From Nonomuraea rubra (GTDB taxonomy: Bacteria > Actinomycetota > Actinomycetes > Streptosporangiales > Streptosporangiaceae), in assembly GCF_014207985.1 (NCBI RefSeq), contig NZ_JACHMI010000002.1, forward strand, positions 1-64,000: a DNA stretch of 64,000 bases. Direction: 5' to 3'. The notes under the pieces are model-generated. The model had not been told where the DNA came from, searched no databases, and saw only the letters and a list, made by a program, of their open reading frames with translations. This document shows positions 17,043-24,800 of this stretch, one piece after another; position 1 is the stretch's first letter, and the number at the start of each line of letters is the position of its first letter. The position numbers and the translations under genes were made by a program.

Positions 17043-17551
17043 GCCTGCGCATCGTCCCCGTGAGCTTCCGCGACGCCTGCGGTTTCGTCTCGATGTGGCA
17101 CCGGCACCTTCAGCCGCCCCGCGGCCACAAGTTCAGCGTCGGCATCGCGGACAGCGCCGATCGTCTCATTGGCGTCGCGATCGTCGGCCGGCCGGTCGCG
17201 CGCCGCCTCGACGACGGCATGACGCTGGAGGTCATCAGGACTGCGACGGACGGGACACGCAACGCCAACTCGATGCTGTACGGCACGGCCTGGCGGGCGG
17301 CGAAGGCTCTCGGGTATCGCCGTCTGATCACCTACAACCACACCCGCGTGTCCGGCCCGGTCTGCGGCGGCTCGTGTCTGCACTGGTCCTGCCGTTCTAT
17401 ACGCGCAGGTGAGAGCGGTGCCAGCCTGCGCGCGGCGGGCTGGCGCGTCATCGCGCAGCGTCGGCCCAAGCCCGGCTGGGACCGGCCCTCCCGTCCTCGG
17501 GCGGCCAACGGCAGCGAAGGGATCCCGCGCACGTTGTGGGAGGCGGTCTAG
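17039..17551 (+). CDS. XF1762-family phage protein with an insertion
   Basis: 170 residues from GTG 17039. Hallmarks are WHRHLQPPRGHKFSVGIAD, GRPVARRLDDGMTLEV, NANSMLYGTAWRAAKALGY and GESGASLRAAGWRV. The family is found in phages and resembles an acetyltransferase fold of unknown substrate. Between LITY and AGESG the expected two residues are replaced by about 23 that include CGGSCLHWSC, so the protein carries an unusual Cys-rich insert of about 21 residues. The reading frame stays intact. Confidence 0.8.
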   Translation: MSLRIVPVSFRDACGFVSMWHRHLQPPRGHKFSVGIADSADRLIGVAIVGRPVARRLDDGMTLEVIRTATDGTRNANSMLYGTAWRAAKALGYRRLITYNHTRVSGPVCGGSCLHWSCRSIRAGESGASLRAAGWRVIAQRRPKPGWDRPSRPRAANGSEGIPRTLWEAV

Positions 17552-17586
17552 GGAAAGTTGCGCATCTGGCGCACTTGTTGTGTCAT

Positions 17587-17601
17587 ATGCGTCTGACGCG
17601 T
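17587..17601. promoter_or_regulatory. Palindromic operator-like site, family 2
   Basis: ATGCGTCTGACGCGT, with a diverged copy (GCGCATCTGGCGCAC) centred 27 bases upstream at 17560-17574. Both precede the HU-like gene, consistent with control of its promoter. Confidence 0.55.
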
Positions 17602-17648
17602 GCCTTACCGTTCTGTACCAACAGAACCGTCACACGGGGGAGTGCAGC

Positions 17649-17927
17649 GTGAACAAGGCAGACGTCATCGAGGAGTTCCGCCAGCGGACGGACGCGCCGT
17701 CGCGAGCCGCCGCAGCGCGGAGCGTCGAGGCGTTCATCGACATCATCGTCGGCGCCGTAGCCGCCGGTGGAGAAGTCCGCATCGGCCGGCTCGGCGTCTT
17801 CGACCGCAACTACCACAAGGCCACGGCCCGCCGGAACCCGAACACCAACGAGGTGATCGACGTGCCCGGCAAGTGGGTCATGCGGTTCCGGCCGGCCAAG
17901 GCCGTCAAGGCCGCCGTCAACAAGTAA
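17649..17927 (+). CDS. HU/IHF-family DNA-binding protein
   Basis: 92 residues from GTG 17649. It matches the HU fold through most of its length: NKADVIEEFRQRTD, EAFIDIIVGAVAAGGEVRIGRLGVF and ARRNPNTNEVIDVPGKWVMRFRPAKAVKAAV, including the RNP arm tip that intercalates DNA. It is expected to bend and compact DNA and may assist integration, replication or packaging. It has its own upstream region with family-2 palindromes and its own terminator, so it appears to be a single-gene unit. Confidence 0.92.
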   Translation: MNKADVIEEFRQRTDAPSRAAAARSVEAFIDIIVGAVAAGGEVRIGRLGVFDRNYHKATARRNPNTNEVIDVPGKWVMRFRPAKAVKAAVNK

Positions 17928-17938
17928 CACCACCAGCT

Positions 17939-17975
17939 CGTCGGCGGTCCGCTGCGGGGGCGCGGACCGCCGACG
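17939..17975 (+). terminator. Intrinsic terminator after the HU-like gene
   Basis: A 14-bp perfect stem (17939-17952 with 17962-17975) is followed by TTTCCATTT, the clearest rho-independent terminator pattern in the left half. Confidence 0.8.
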
Positions 17976-17998
17976 TTTCCATTTGCGAAGGACACCAC

Positions 17999-18583
17999 AT
18001 GCGACGATCTGACATGGACGCAGCCCTCGACGAGCTGTACGCCAAGGTGCCGCAGCCCGGCTGTAAGGGATTGTGCGTCGATAGCTGCGGCCCGGTAGGG
18101 ATGAACCCGCGCGAGCACCAGCGGATCCGCGAGCGGGGCGTGAACATCCCGCACCACCGGGACGCGCTCGCCCAGCTCGCCGAGACCGGCGATTACACCT
18201 GCCCGGCGTTGAAGGACGGACAGTGCAGCGTCTACGACGTGCGGCCGATGTCCTGTCACCTGTGGGGCGCGGTCGAAACGATGCCTTGCCCGTACGGCTG
18301 CCGCCCGGAGGAGGGACTACTACCGGACGCGGAAGGGCACGCGCTCCTCGCGCAGTCCCTTGACGTTGGCAAGCCGGACGCGCTCGACGCTGAGCAGTTG
18401 GGGCGTCTCAAGCAGCGGTTCGACGATCCGCAGTTCCGGCAGACCGTACGACAGTACGTGCAGGAGAACCGGCCTGCTGCGAACCCCGGACAGGCCATCG
18501 AGCACTGGCGGAGCAAGGCCGCCGGGTACGGCCTCAGCGTGCCCACTGGGCCGAAGAAGCGGCCGCGCCGCCGGCGCGGATAG
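17999..18583 (+). CDS. YkgJ-like cysteine cluster protein
   Basis: 194 residues from ATG 17999 with GAAGGA upstream. Cysteines are arranged as GCKGLCVDSC, then YTCPALKDGQCSVYDVRPMSCHLWG and MPCPYGC, the pattern of the Fe/Zn-binding YkgJ/UPF0153 family. The molecular role of the family is not established. The C-terminus is strongly basic (KKRPRRRRG). It is convergent with tilS. Confidence 0.75.
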   Translation: MRRSDMDAALDELYAKVPQPGCKGLCVDSCGPVGMNPREHQRIRERGVNIPHHRDALAQLAETGDYTCPALKDGQCSVYDVRPMSCHLWGAVETMPCPYGCRPEEGLLPDAEGHALLAQSLDVGKPDALDAEQLGRLKQRFDDPQFRQTVRQYVQENRPAANPGQAIEHWRSKAAGYGLSVPTGPKKRPRRRRG

Positions 18584-18593
18584 GGTGCGAGGC

Positions 18594-19595
18594 TCACGCG
18601 GTGGGATCGGAAGCGATCACCAGAACACCACGACGCCGGACGGCCGACCGGCCCCCGGGCAAGTTCACGGCCTTCTGCCCGTGCCAGTGCGTCACCAACC
18701 GGTCCAGGGCCCGCACGTGAGTGGCCGACAGCACGCCGGACGGGGAGCCCGCGGCGATGGCCGCTCGCCGCAGTACCCGTCGTCTTACCGCGTCGGGAAG
18801 CTTCTCAAGCTCGGCCACGGCCAGCGTCACCGACTCGCCGAGGTCGCCTCGTACAGAGTGCTGGTAAGCCGAGTCGGCCCACTCGTCGAGCGCGTCGGCG
18901 TCTTCCCGCGCGAGCGCGGCGGTTCGAGCCAGCGCCTCGATCACCCCCGGCCCCAGCTCTTGCTCCAGGAGTGGAAGGATCTTGTGGCGCACTCGGACGC
19001 GTGTGTAGCGCGGGTCGGCGTTGTGTGGGTCGTCCCACAGGTCGAGGTTCTGCGCCCGGCAGGCGGCCACGGTGGTAGCCCTGGGAAGGTGCAGGAGGGG
19101 GCGCCGGTAGCGTCCCGTCGTGGCCGCCATGCCGGACAGGGACCGGGGTCCGCTGCCCCTGGCCAGCCCGAGAAGCACCGTTTCGGCCTGGTCGTCGCGG
19201 GTGTGTCCGAGCAGCACGGCCTCTGCGCCATGCCGGTCGGCTGCCTCGCTGAGCGCGGCATATCGGGCCTCTCGTGCTGCCGCCTCTGGGCCGCCCTCCC
19301 CGCCCACGGTAACGGTGAGGACTTCCGAGGGGGTGAGGCCGAGGTCCGTGCCCAGGGCTGCCACGGTTTCCGCCCTCTGGCGCGAGCCCTCTTGGAGTTG
19401 GTGATCCACGGTCAGCAGGCCGGCGCGCAAGCGGAGGCGGGGGGCGACGAAGGCCAGTGCTGCGGCCAGGGCCAGCGAGTCGGCCCCGCCGCTGCATGCG
19501 GTGAGAATGAGCGCGTCCTTCTGGACGTCGGCCAGGGCTTCGCGGACGGCTCGGCGGACGTCGGCTACGGCTGGATGCGGACCCACATGTGTCAT
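18594..19595 (-). CDS. tilS: tRNA(Ile)-lysidine synthetase
   Basis: 333 residues, the normal length for actinobacterial TilS. The PP-loop SGGADS is at residues 35-40, followed by [52 protein letters not shown] and the helical TilS C-terminal part. The enzyme converts C34 of the tRNA-Ile CAU anticodon to lysidine and is an essential chromosomal function. Here it lies among phage genes, leftward, 21 bases behind a putative ribbon-helix-helix gene, so it looks like element cargo or a duplicate host gene. All active-site motifs are intact. Confidence 0.92.
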   Translation of the reverse strand: MTHVGPHPAVADVRRAVREALADVQKDALILTACSGGADSLALAAALAFVAPRLRLRAGLLTVDHQLQEGSRQRAETVAALGTDLGLTPSEVLTVTVGGEGGPEAAAREARYAALSEAADRHGAEAVLLGHTRDDQAETVLLGLARGSGPRSLSGMAATTGRYRRPLLHLPRATTVAACRAQNLDLWDDPHNADPRYTRVRVRHKILPLLEQELGPGVIEALARTAALAREDADALDEWADSAYQHSVRGDLGESVTLAVAELEKLPDAVRRRVLRRAAIAAGSPSGVLSATHVRALDRLVTHWHGQKAVNLPGGRSAVRRRGVLVIASDPTA

Positions 19596-19616
19596 TGTCG
19601 TGGATCCGGGTGTCGA

Positions 19617-20150
19617 TCAGTGTGCCTGCGGCTGCTGGGCGTCGCTCTGCTCCAGGTCGAGCTCGTCCAGGTATGCCTCCATGGCGTCGTTGAGGACGGC
19701 CATGCCACCCATCTGCTCCTGGTGGCACGCGGCGACGAGCCGCGCTCGCGTGTTCCGCTTGAGCCGCACTACGGAGCCTGGTGCAACCGGACGGTCGCGG
19801 GGTGTGCCAGGCGGCGGCGGGTTGGGGTCACGGGGCACTTTGAGATTGGCCTTGTCGATGGGCTCGGGGAACACGGCCGGGATGGGCGGCTGCAGTGCGT
19901 CGCAGTAGGTGTTGATCGCCAGTTCCCACGCTTCCTGCGGGCCCATGCCCATGTCGTCGAGGGCGGTGGTGAGGCGGTCGTCGATGTCGCTGTACAGGTA
20001 GATCGTGGTGGGGACGAGGTTTGTCCAGCGCACTGCGCGGAGGCGACGTGGCCCACCTCGGCGGGTCGATTGCGGTTCCGCTGGCGGCTGTTGTCCGGCT
20101 GCGGAGTCCTCGGATGGGTTGAGCTGAGGTGGCTTCGGGGCGCGCGGCAT
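19617..20150 (-). CDS. Putative tandem ribbon-helix-helix DNA-binding protein
   Basis: 177 residues. After a Pro-rich N-terminus there are two segments with strand-helix-helix character: TTIYLYSDIDDRLTTALDDM with EAWELAINTYCDAL, and SVVRLKRNTRARLVAACHQE with MAVLNDAMEAYLDEL. This could be a single-chain pair of ribbon-helix-helix units suited to a palindromic operator. It precedes tilS in the same direction, forming a two-gene operon. Its own coding sequence holds a family-1 site in the leftward orientation. The fold is inferred, not matched to a named family. Confidence 0.6.
   Translation of the reverse strand: MPRAPKPPQLNPSEDSAAGQQPPAEPQSTRRGGPRRLRAVRWTNLVPTTIYLYSDIDDRLTTALDDMGMGPQEAWELAINTYCDALQPPIPAVFPEPIDKANLKVPRDPNPPPPGTPRDRPVAPGSVVRLKRNTRARLVAACHQEQMGGMAVLNDAMEAYLDELDLEQSDAQQPQAH
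20069..20084 (-). promoter_or_regulatory. Dispersed site, family 1, reverse orientation
   Basis: Read on the minus strand it is CCAGCGGAACCGCAAT followed by CGAC. It lies early in the leftward gene, so its orientation follows local transcription. Confidence 0.45.
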
Positions 20151-20389
20151 ATGGGGCTTCCTGTGTGGTGCGTGGCGTGGTTCAACGGTACGGCGTTTCT
20201 GCCGCCGTGTCGTCTTCGACGTGTACTGTAGCGGCCCGATTACTTTACGTCATTATTGGTTCCCTGATTGTTTATATCGATTCCCTGTATGTACTATCGA
20301 AGTGATCGCAGAGCTTCACGATCAACCCTTCGCCACCTGGTGGCATGCCGCTACCAGCACCAACACCACAACCCGGAAGGGCTCACCGC

Positions 20390-20878
20390 ATGGAAACCCG
20401 GCTCTACACTCGCACCAACCCCGACAACGGGCAGATCGAGATCAAGCACTACGAGATCACTCCCGATGCCCAGCCTGACGAGCCCGGTCCGGTCTTCATG
20501 ACTCACTTCTGGGGCACCGAAGCTCCGGCCGACTTCTTCACCGCCCACAGCGACTACGACGACGATGACGTGCTGTGCCTCATGGACCTCTACGGGCGCG
20601 AACTCGACGGACCGCTGGACGAATTCCTCGCGGCCACCTGGAAAGAGCACGACGCCGAAGGCTGGGTCCTCCTGCCTTCGCTCCCCGAGCCGCACGAGTA
20701 CACCTGCGCAGGCTCGCCCGTCGCTGTCCTCCGCGCAGATGGCAGCAACCACATCGAGATCGCTGCCCTGCCCGGCAGTCGCACTGTCGAAGGCAGCCTC
20801 GAAAGGATCACTCTCGAAGAGGCCATGGGGCTCATCAACAGCCTCACCGACGCCATCGACGAGGAGAAATGGGCATGA
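20390..20878 (+). CDS. Hypothetical protein
   Basis: 162 residues from ATG 20390 with GGAAGG ten bases upstream. A very acidic soluble protein (SDYDDDDVLCLMDLYGREL). The 240-base divergent gap before it is AT-rich and should hold promoters for both directions. It overlaps the next gene by four bases (ATGA). No family was recognised. Confidence 0.7.
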   Translation: METRLYTRTNPDNGQIEIKHYEITPDAQPDEPGPVFMTHFWGTEAPADFFTAHSDYDDDDVLCLMDLYGRELDGPLDEFLAATWKEHDAEGWVLLPSLPEPHEYTCAGSPVAVLRADGSNHIEIAALPGSRTVEGSLERITLEEAMGLINSLTDAIDEEKWA

Positions 20879-21249
20879 CCGCCCAGCAGTCCGAGCCGGC
20901 CCGGCGCCCGCGCGAGGTCTTCCGCTTCGGCTTCTACGCGTGGAATATCAGCGCCGCCCTGCGCATCGTCGAGGGTCGCGAACCTGACCGCGTCAACGTC
21001 AAGGAGGCCGCCACTCTGCTGTGGCTGATCTACGTGAACGAGTCCCACGCCGCCACCGTGGACCTCGCCCAGCCCGTGCTCCTCGCCCCCTTCGCGGGCA
21101 CCGGCCACATCCCCATCGACGGCTGGCACCGCATCTGGAAGGCAAGACGTGAAGGCGTCGAGACGCTTCCCGCGCTCGCCCTCACGCCCGAGGAGGAATT
21201 CCGGGTCCGGATGCACGGAGGCGACAAAGGCCCTGGCTATCACCGCTAA
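20875..21249 (+). CDS. Small ParB-like (ParB/Srx fold) protein, tentative
   Basis: 124 residues from ATG 20875. The C-terminal half has GHIPIDGWHRIWKARREGVETLPALALT, which resembles the short ParB N-terminal core in which a Gly-Trp/His-Arg turn precedes a strand. Helix FYAWNISAALRIVEGRE and strand DRVNVKE precede it. The match is short and the classic GERR box is degenerate, so this is tentative. The stop codon overlaps a family-1 site. Confidence 0.55.
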   Translation: MTAQQSEPARRPREVFRFGFYAWNISAALRIVEGREPDRVNVKEAATLLWLIYVNESHAATVDLAQPVLLAPFAGTGHIPIDGWHRIWKARREGVETLPALALTPEEEFRVRMHGGDKGPGYHR

Positions 21250-21264
21250 TAGCGGTACCACAAT
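21249..21264 (+). promoter_or_regulatory. Dispersed site, family 1
   Basis: ATAGCGGTACCACAAT followed by CAG begins on the last base of a stop codon and precedes a hairpin. Confidence 0.6.
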
Positions 21265-21270
21265 CAGTTT

Positions 21271-21290
21271 CCCCGCCCGCCCGGGCGGGG
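21271..21290 (+). terminator. GC-rich hairpin
   Basis: A 9-bp perfect stem with a 2-base loop, just downstream of the family-1 site. It is a probable terminator before the exonuclease gene. Confidence 0.55.
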
Positions 21291-21317
21291 AAGCTTCCCC
21301 CTCACCTGGAGAAGCAC

Positions 21318-22022
21318 ATGAAGAAGCTCGCCTTCCTCGACCTTGAGACGACCTCCCTCGACGAACGCCACGGCGACCTCTGGGAGATCGGCCTCATCAT
21401 GCGAGACCTGCGCCAGCCGATCAGGACCGACGTCGAACACTGGTGGCAGGTCCGCCCGGACCTGACGCTCGCCGACCCGAAGGCGCTGGAGGTCGGCCGC
21501 TACTACGAGCGGTGCCGGGTCAGGCGCTCGTCCATCGGTGCCGGCCGGAAGCTCTCACCCGCCATCAACCTCGGTAGCCCGTGGATCCACGAGTACACCG
21601 GCGAGCCCCCGGCCGAGGGCGACTGGTACATGAGCGCCACCGCCGGAAGCATCGCCGCCACGGTCGCCCGAGAGCTGGACGGCGCCACGATCGTCGCCAA
21701 CAATCCGACCCACGACCGCAAGTTCCTGGCGAAGTTCCTGCGGGTCCACGGGCAGCTCCTCACCGCCCACCATCGCATGATCGACATCCGCGCCCTGCTG
21801 ATCGGCTACGTTGACGGCCGGCTGTCCGCCTACGACGGCAAGGTGGACGAGGCGTTCGAGGCTGAGGCCGTCCCGTACGTCGATGACTGGCTGGCCGGCT
21901 ACATGGACAGCCCGTCCTGGGAGATCGTCGGCATCGCCCAGGACCCGGGTACGAAGCACACCGCGCTCGGCGACGCCCGCCTCGACCGCGACGTGTACGA
22001 CGCCATCCGGAGCAGCCGATGA
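21318..22022 (+). CDS. DnaQ-like 3'-5' exonuclease (DEDDh)
   Basis: 234 residues. The first acidic box is FLDLETTSLDE (residues 5-15); VANNPTHDRKFLAKFL fits the second box, and HTALGDARLD fits the third (His plus Asp). These predict a 3'-5' DNA or RNA exonuclease acting in proofreading or recombination. It overlaps the next gene by four bases. Confidence 0.85.
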   Translation: MKKLAFLDLETTSLDERHGDLWEIGLIMRDLRQPIRTDVEHWWQVRPDLTLADPKALEVGRYYERCRVRRSSIGAGRKLSPAINLGSPWIHEYTGEPPAEGDWYMSATAGSIAATVARELDGATIVANNPTHDRKFLAKFLRVHGQLLTAHHRMIDIRALLIGYVDGRLSAYDGKVDEAFEAEAVPYVDDWLAGYMDSPSWEIVGIAQDPGTKHTALGDARLDRDVYDAIRSSR

Positions 22023-22327
22023 CCGCCACCGTGAGCGGCATCCTGACCGCCGCCGCGGACCGCATCGAGAGCAGCGGATGGGCCTCGCACTACCAGCAGC
22101 CAGGCGTTTCGATCTGCGACGCCATCGCGCTGGAGGTCCGTGACGTGCCTGGTCCCAACAAGCTGAAAGCAGCGCTCCTCAACGCGGCCTTCGCCGCACT
22201 CCAACACCACATCGAACCGGCAGGGATGTCCGACTGGCTTCGTGACCCCGACCGTACTCAGGCCGAGGTCGTTGCGGCTCTCCGGGAGGCCGCCGAGCGA
22301 GCCCCGGAGGAAGGACATACCCCGTGA
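22019..22327 (+). CDS. DUF6197-like small protein
   Basis: 102 residues from ATG 22019. ILTAAADRIESSGW, SICDAIALEV and DPDRTQAEVVAALREAAERA fit the DUF6197 pattern common in actinomycetes and their phages. Function unknown. It overlaps both neighbours by four bases. Confidence 0.65.
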   Translation: MTATVSGILTAAADRIESSGWASHYQQPGVSICDAIALEVRDVPGPNKLKAALLNAAFAALQHHIEPAGMSDWLRDPDRTQAEVVAALREAAERAPEEGHTP

Positions 22328-22653
22328 TCACAGGATGGGACGCTCTCTCCCTGATCTGGGCATGCGGCGTCGCCTACACCGCGCCGCGCATCCTCAAGCG
22401 GTGGTCGCTCATCACCACCTGCGACCCCATCGACCTGTGCCAGGGCTGCCGCGACGAGCGCAGACAGGTCATGCAGGACGCCATGGTCTACGACGTCATG
22501 GGGCCTGCGGGCGGCGCCCTGCAAGTCCTGATAGAGGCGTTCATCTGGTACCTCAAGCCGTTCGTCCCCGCCCTCCGCAAGCTCGCCGGGCGTGAGCCGC
22601 TTCCCACCTGCTCGAAGGGCCCATGCCTGGCTTACACCCGCAGGCGGGCGTAA
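22324..22653 (+). CDS. Hypothetical protein with Cys pairs
   Basis: 109 residues from GTG 22324. Two hydrophobic segments (LSLIWACGVAYTAP; ALQVLIEAFIWYLKPFVPAL) and cysteine pairs DLCQGCRDE and TCSKGPC suggest a membrane-associated metal-binding protein. Function unknown. Confidence 0.6.
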   Translation: MITGWDALSLIWACGVAYTAPRILKRWSLITTCDPIDLCQGCRDERRQVMQDAMVYDVMGPAGGALQVLIEAFIWYLKPFVPALRKLAGREPLPTCSKGPCLAYTRRRA

Positions 22654-22701
22654 GCCACAGCGTCACCCACTCCACCTCTCCCTACACCGAAAGGAATCAT
22701 C

Positions 22702-22917
22702 ATGAAGCCCACCATCCGCGTCGTCGTCTGCCTGATGGCGCTGCTGCTCATGCTGGCAATGTGGCTGACCTTCGCCTATCTGATGAAGGACACCGGCCTG
22801 ATCACCTGGATCCTTGGCCTCGGCCTGGTCGCGGTGCTCATCATGGGCAACTGGATCACCGACCTGGCGGCCGACCAGCCGGCCGCGCGCGAGCCCGCGC
22901 AGGACGGTGAGAAGTGA
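22702..22917 (+). CDS. Small two-helix membrane protein
   Basis: 71 residues from ATG 22702 with GAAAGGA upstream. Two transmembrane helices (VVVCLMALLLMLAMWLTFAY and ITWILGLGLVAVLIMGNWI) are followed by a short acidic tail. A superinfection or holin-like role cannot be shown. The stop overlaps the next tiny frame. Confidence 0.6.
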   Translation: MKPTIRVVVCLMALLLMLAMWLTFAYLMKDTGLITWILGLGLVAVLIMGNWITDLAADQPAAREPAQDGEK

Positions 22918-22991
22918 TGGCTGTTGACTTCAGCCCCCTCGGAGTCACCGACGACCAAGCGCGCGACCTCTTCAAGCTCGGCGCGGCGTAG
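22917..22991 (+). CDS. 24-residue micro-ORF
   Basis: ATG 22917 overlaps the preceding stop (TGATG) and the frame ends just before an intrinsic terminator. The peptide MAVDFSPLGVTDDQARDLF.. has normal coding bias. It may be a real coupled peptide or chance; I lean slightly to real. Confidence 0.4.
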   Translation: MAVDFSPLGVTDDQARDLFKLGAA

Positions 22992-23024
22992 GCTGGTCCC
23001 GCGTATCTGCACACATACGCGGAA

Positions 23025-23052
23025 AGCCCCGGCGCCTGCTGGCGCCGGGGCT
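23025..23052 (+). terminator. Intrinsic terminator before the GntR gene
   Basis: A 12-bp perfect stem (23025-23036 with 23041-23052) and TGCT loop are followed by TTCTTCTC. It closes the 20.4-23.0 kb gene string. Confidence 0.8.
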
Positions 23053-23106
23053 TTCTTCTCTCCGGGCGGCTCGTTGAGTCCCCATGTGTCTATAAAGGTT
23101 CCCAAC

Positions 23107-23607
23107 ATGTATGCTTCGGCCATGACGAAACGAGGCCCCCGCGGGCCGGTGCCGATCTACCAGGTGATCATCAAGGCCATCAAGGACGACATCGCCGCCG
23201 GCACGCTGAGGCCCGGTCAAGCCCTGCCCACAGAGGCCGAGATGTGCACCATTCACCAGGCGTCGCGACTGACGGTGCGCAGAGCCCTGGAGGTCCTGCG
23301 CGAGGAAGACGTCATCTACACCGTTCGCGCCGAAGGGTCCTACGTGGGGCCCCGCGACGCCCCGCAGATCCGCGAGCCGTGGGAGTTCGAGAAGATCGCG
23401 TCCGAGTTCGCCGACCGCATCAAGCGGGGCGACCTCAAGCCGGATGAGGTGCTCCCCTCGCAGTCGGAGCTAATCGAGCAGTACGGCGTGGCCAAGAAGA
23501 CCGCCCGTGCCGCCATGGCCTTGCTGCGAGATCAGGGGTGGGTGTACACGGTGCCCACGATCGGAACGTTCGTTGCAAGCCGCGATAAATGGCCTACGGA
23601 GAGTTGA
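23107..23607 (+). CDS. GntR-type regulator with two winged-helix domains
   Basis: 166 residues from ATG 23107 with AAAGG upstream. The first GntR helix-turn-helix is at about residues 15-80 (PIYQVIIKAIKDDIAAGTLR, then LPTEAEMCTIHQASRLTVRRAL). A second, related unit follows at 95-160 (FADRIKRGDLKPDEVLPSQS, then YGVAKKTARAAMALL). No effector domain is present. The duplication could let one chain grip both halves of an operator. It is monocistronic, flanked by a terminator and a convergent gene, and is likely a transcription regulator of the element. Confidence 0.85.
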   Translation: MYASAMTKRGPRGPVPIYQVIIKAIKDDIAAGTLRPGQALPTEAEMCTIHQASRLTVRRALEVLREEDVIYTVRAEGSYVGPRDAPQIREPWEFEKIASEFADRIKRGDLKPDEVLPSQSELIEQYGVAKKTARAAMALLRDQGWVYTVPTIGTFVASRDKWPTES

Positions 23608-23687
23608 CCTTAGCGATTGCTGAGAATGGCCTCGGCGCGCGATGTAGCCAATAGGTAGACACGGCTGCGTCGCGTGCCACTTTTATG

Positions 23688-23936
23688 TCAGCGACCGGAG
23701 CTGACCTGCTCTAACGCTGCGGCATATATATGCGCAGGGGTCGTGACGCCATTGACACGCGGCCGCCGGCGAGCGATCAGGGCCATCGCCGCGCAGGCCG
23801 CCAGGCAAGCGCCTGCCATGACGACGATGTCGATACCGCCGAGCCTGTCGGTGAGGACGACGTGGACAACGGCTGCGCCAAACACCAGGTTGCCGACGAC
23901 GAAGGCCGCCACGAGGGCCGCCACCGCTCGGTTCAT
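23688..23936 (-). CDS. Small membrane protein
   Basis: 82 residues. The ATG at 23936 (minus strand) was chosen for the GAGAAAGGCGG upstream. Two transmembrane helices (VAALVAAFVVGNLVFGAAVV; IDIVVMAGACLAACAAMALI) are followed by a basic tail. It is convergent with the GntR gene. Function unknown. Confidence 0.55.
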   Translation of the reverse strand: MNRAVAALVAAFVVGNLVFGAAVVHVVLTDRLGGIDIVVMAGACLAACAAMALIARRRPRVNGVTTPAHIYAAALEQVSSGR

Positions 23937-24232
23937 GTTTCCGCCTTTCTCTCGTGATTGATTGCCAGAGCGTTCTATCATCCCCGTCCGACAAGTGCGC
24001 ACATCACCCGGGGTGCCCGCCCGGCCGACGCGTCGGTAACACATCCGTAATCTGGCAAGCTCCCGTGTCATAGAAGTGCCATGTCGCCAAGATGCTGCCC
24101 GAAAATGTAGACAATCCCGCGAGAAAGGACTTTTATGGTCACTCCATGACGTGACGCCTCGGAGTGACAAAAAGTCAACTGGGCGTCCGTATCCCTTGCG
24201 TTCGTATCGTTCCAACCCCTGGGGGTTCCACC

Positions 24233-24424
24233 ATGTCCAAGCTCATGGGAGCGCTCACGCGCCTGACCACGTACGCCATTGCCGTCGCCGCGGCCGGCCT
24301 GTTCCTGTCGGCGCCCAGCGTCGCCTACGCCGACGAGGCCATCCCGGCCGACACTCCGTCCAGCCCTCTCGTAAGCGAGACGCCCGCTGAGTCGGTGCAG
24401 TCCATCCACTTCGGCGGCATGTAG
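24233..24424 (+). CDS. Small secreted peptide
   Basis: 63 residues from ATG 24233. A Sec signal peptide is clear (basic start, TTYAIAVAAAGLFLSAP core, cleavage after AYA), leaving a mature acidic peptide of about 28 residues ending in IHFGGM. Function unknown; an exported cargo peptide is possible. Confidence 0.55.
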   Translation: MSKLMGALTRLTTYAIAVAAAGLFLSAPSVAYADEAIPADTPSSPLVSETPAESVQSIHFGGM

Positions 24425-24474
24425 TCGCAGCACACGGCCAGGATGACGGTAAGGACCAGCCAGTACGGAGACTC

Positions 24475-24762
24475 ATGATCTGCCACGCCATCCGCATGTG
24501 GCTTCTGAACCTGACAGCGATGTCAGTCACGGCCTGGGCAATGACCGCCTTCGCGTTGTTCATTCTGTACGCGGATAGAGCAAGCGCCGCCGTGTACGCC
24601 CTGGTGGGCCTGTGGGCAGCCGCAGTGCCCATCCCCGTCACCATCACGCTCATCCGATGGTGGCAGCGGGTGCGTGTGGCCCGCAGGGTGCACCGCCTCG
24701 CCGAAGAACACAAACGTTTGTTCGAGACCATGTGTGGGGAGATCAGCTCAGGCGTGCGCTGA
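24475..24762 (+). CDS. Hypothetical two-helix membrane protein
   Basis: 95 residues. Two transmembrane helices (AMTAFALFILYADRASAAVY; LVGLWAAAVPIPVTITLI) precede a basic cytoplasmic helix. Function unknown. It lies just upstream of the LuxR-type regulator and may be co-transcribed with it. Confidence 0.6.
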   Translation: MICHAIRMWLLNLTAMSVTAWAMTAFALFILYADRASAAVYALVGLWAAAVPIPVTITLIRWWQRVRVARRVHRLAEEHKRLFETMCGEISSGVR

Positions 24763-24800
24763 CTACTCACAGCCGCGCCATCATCGGGGAAGGAAACGAC

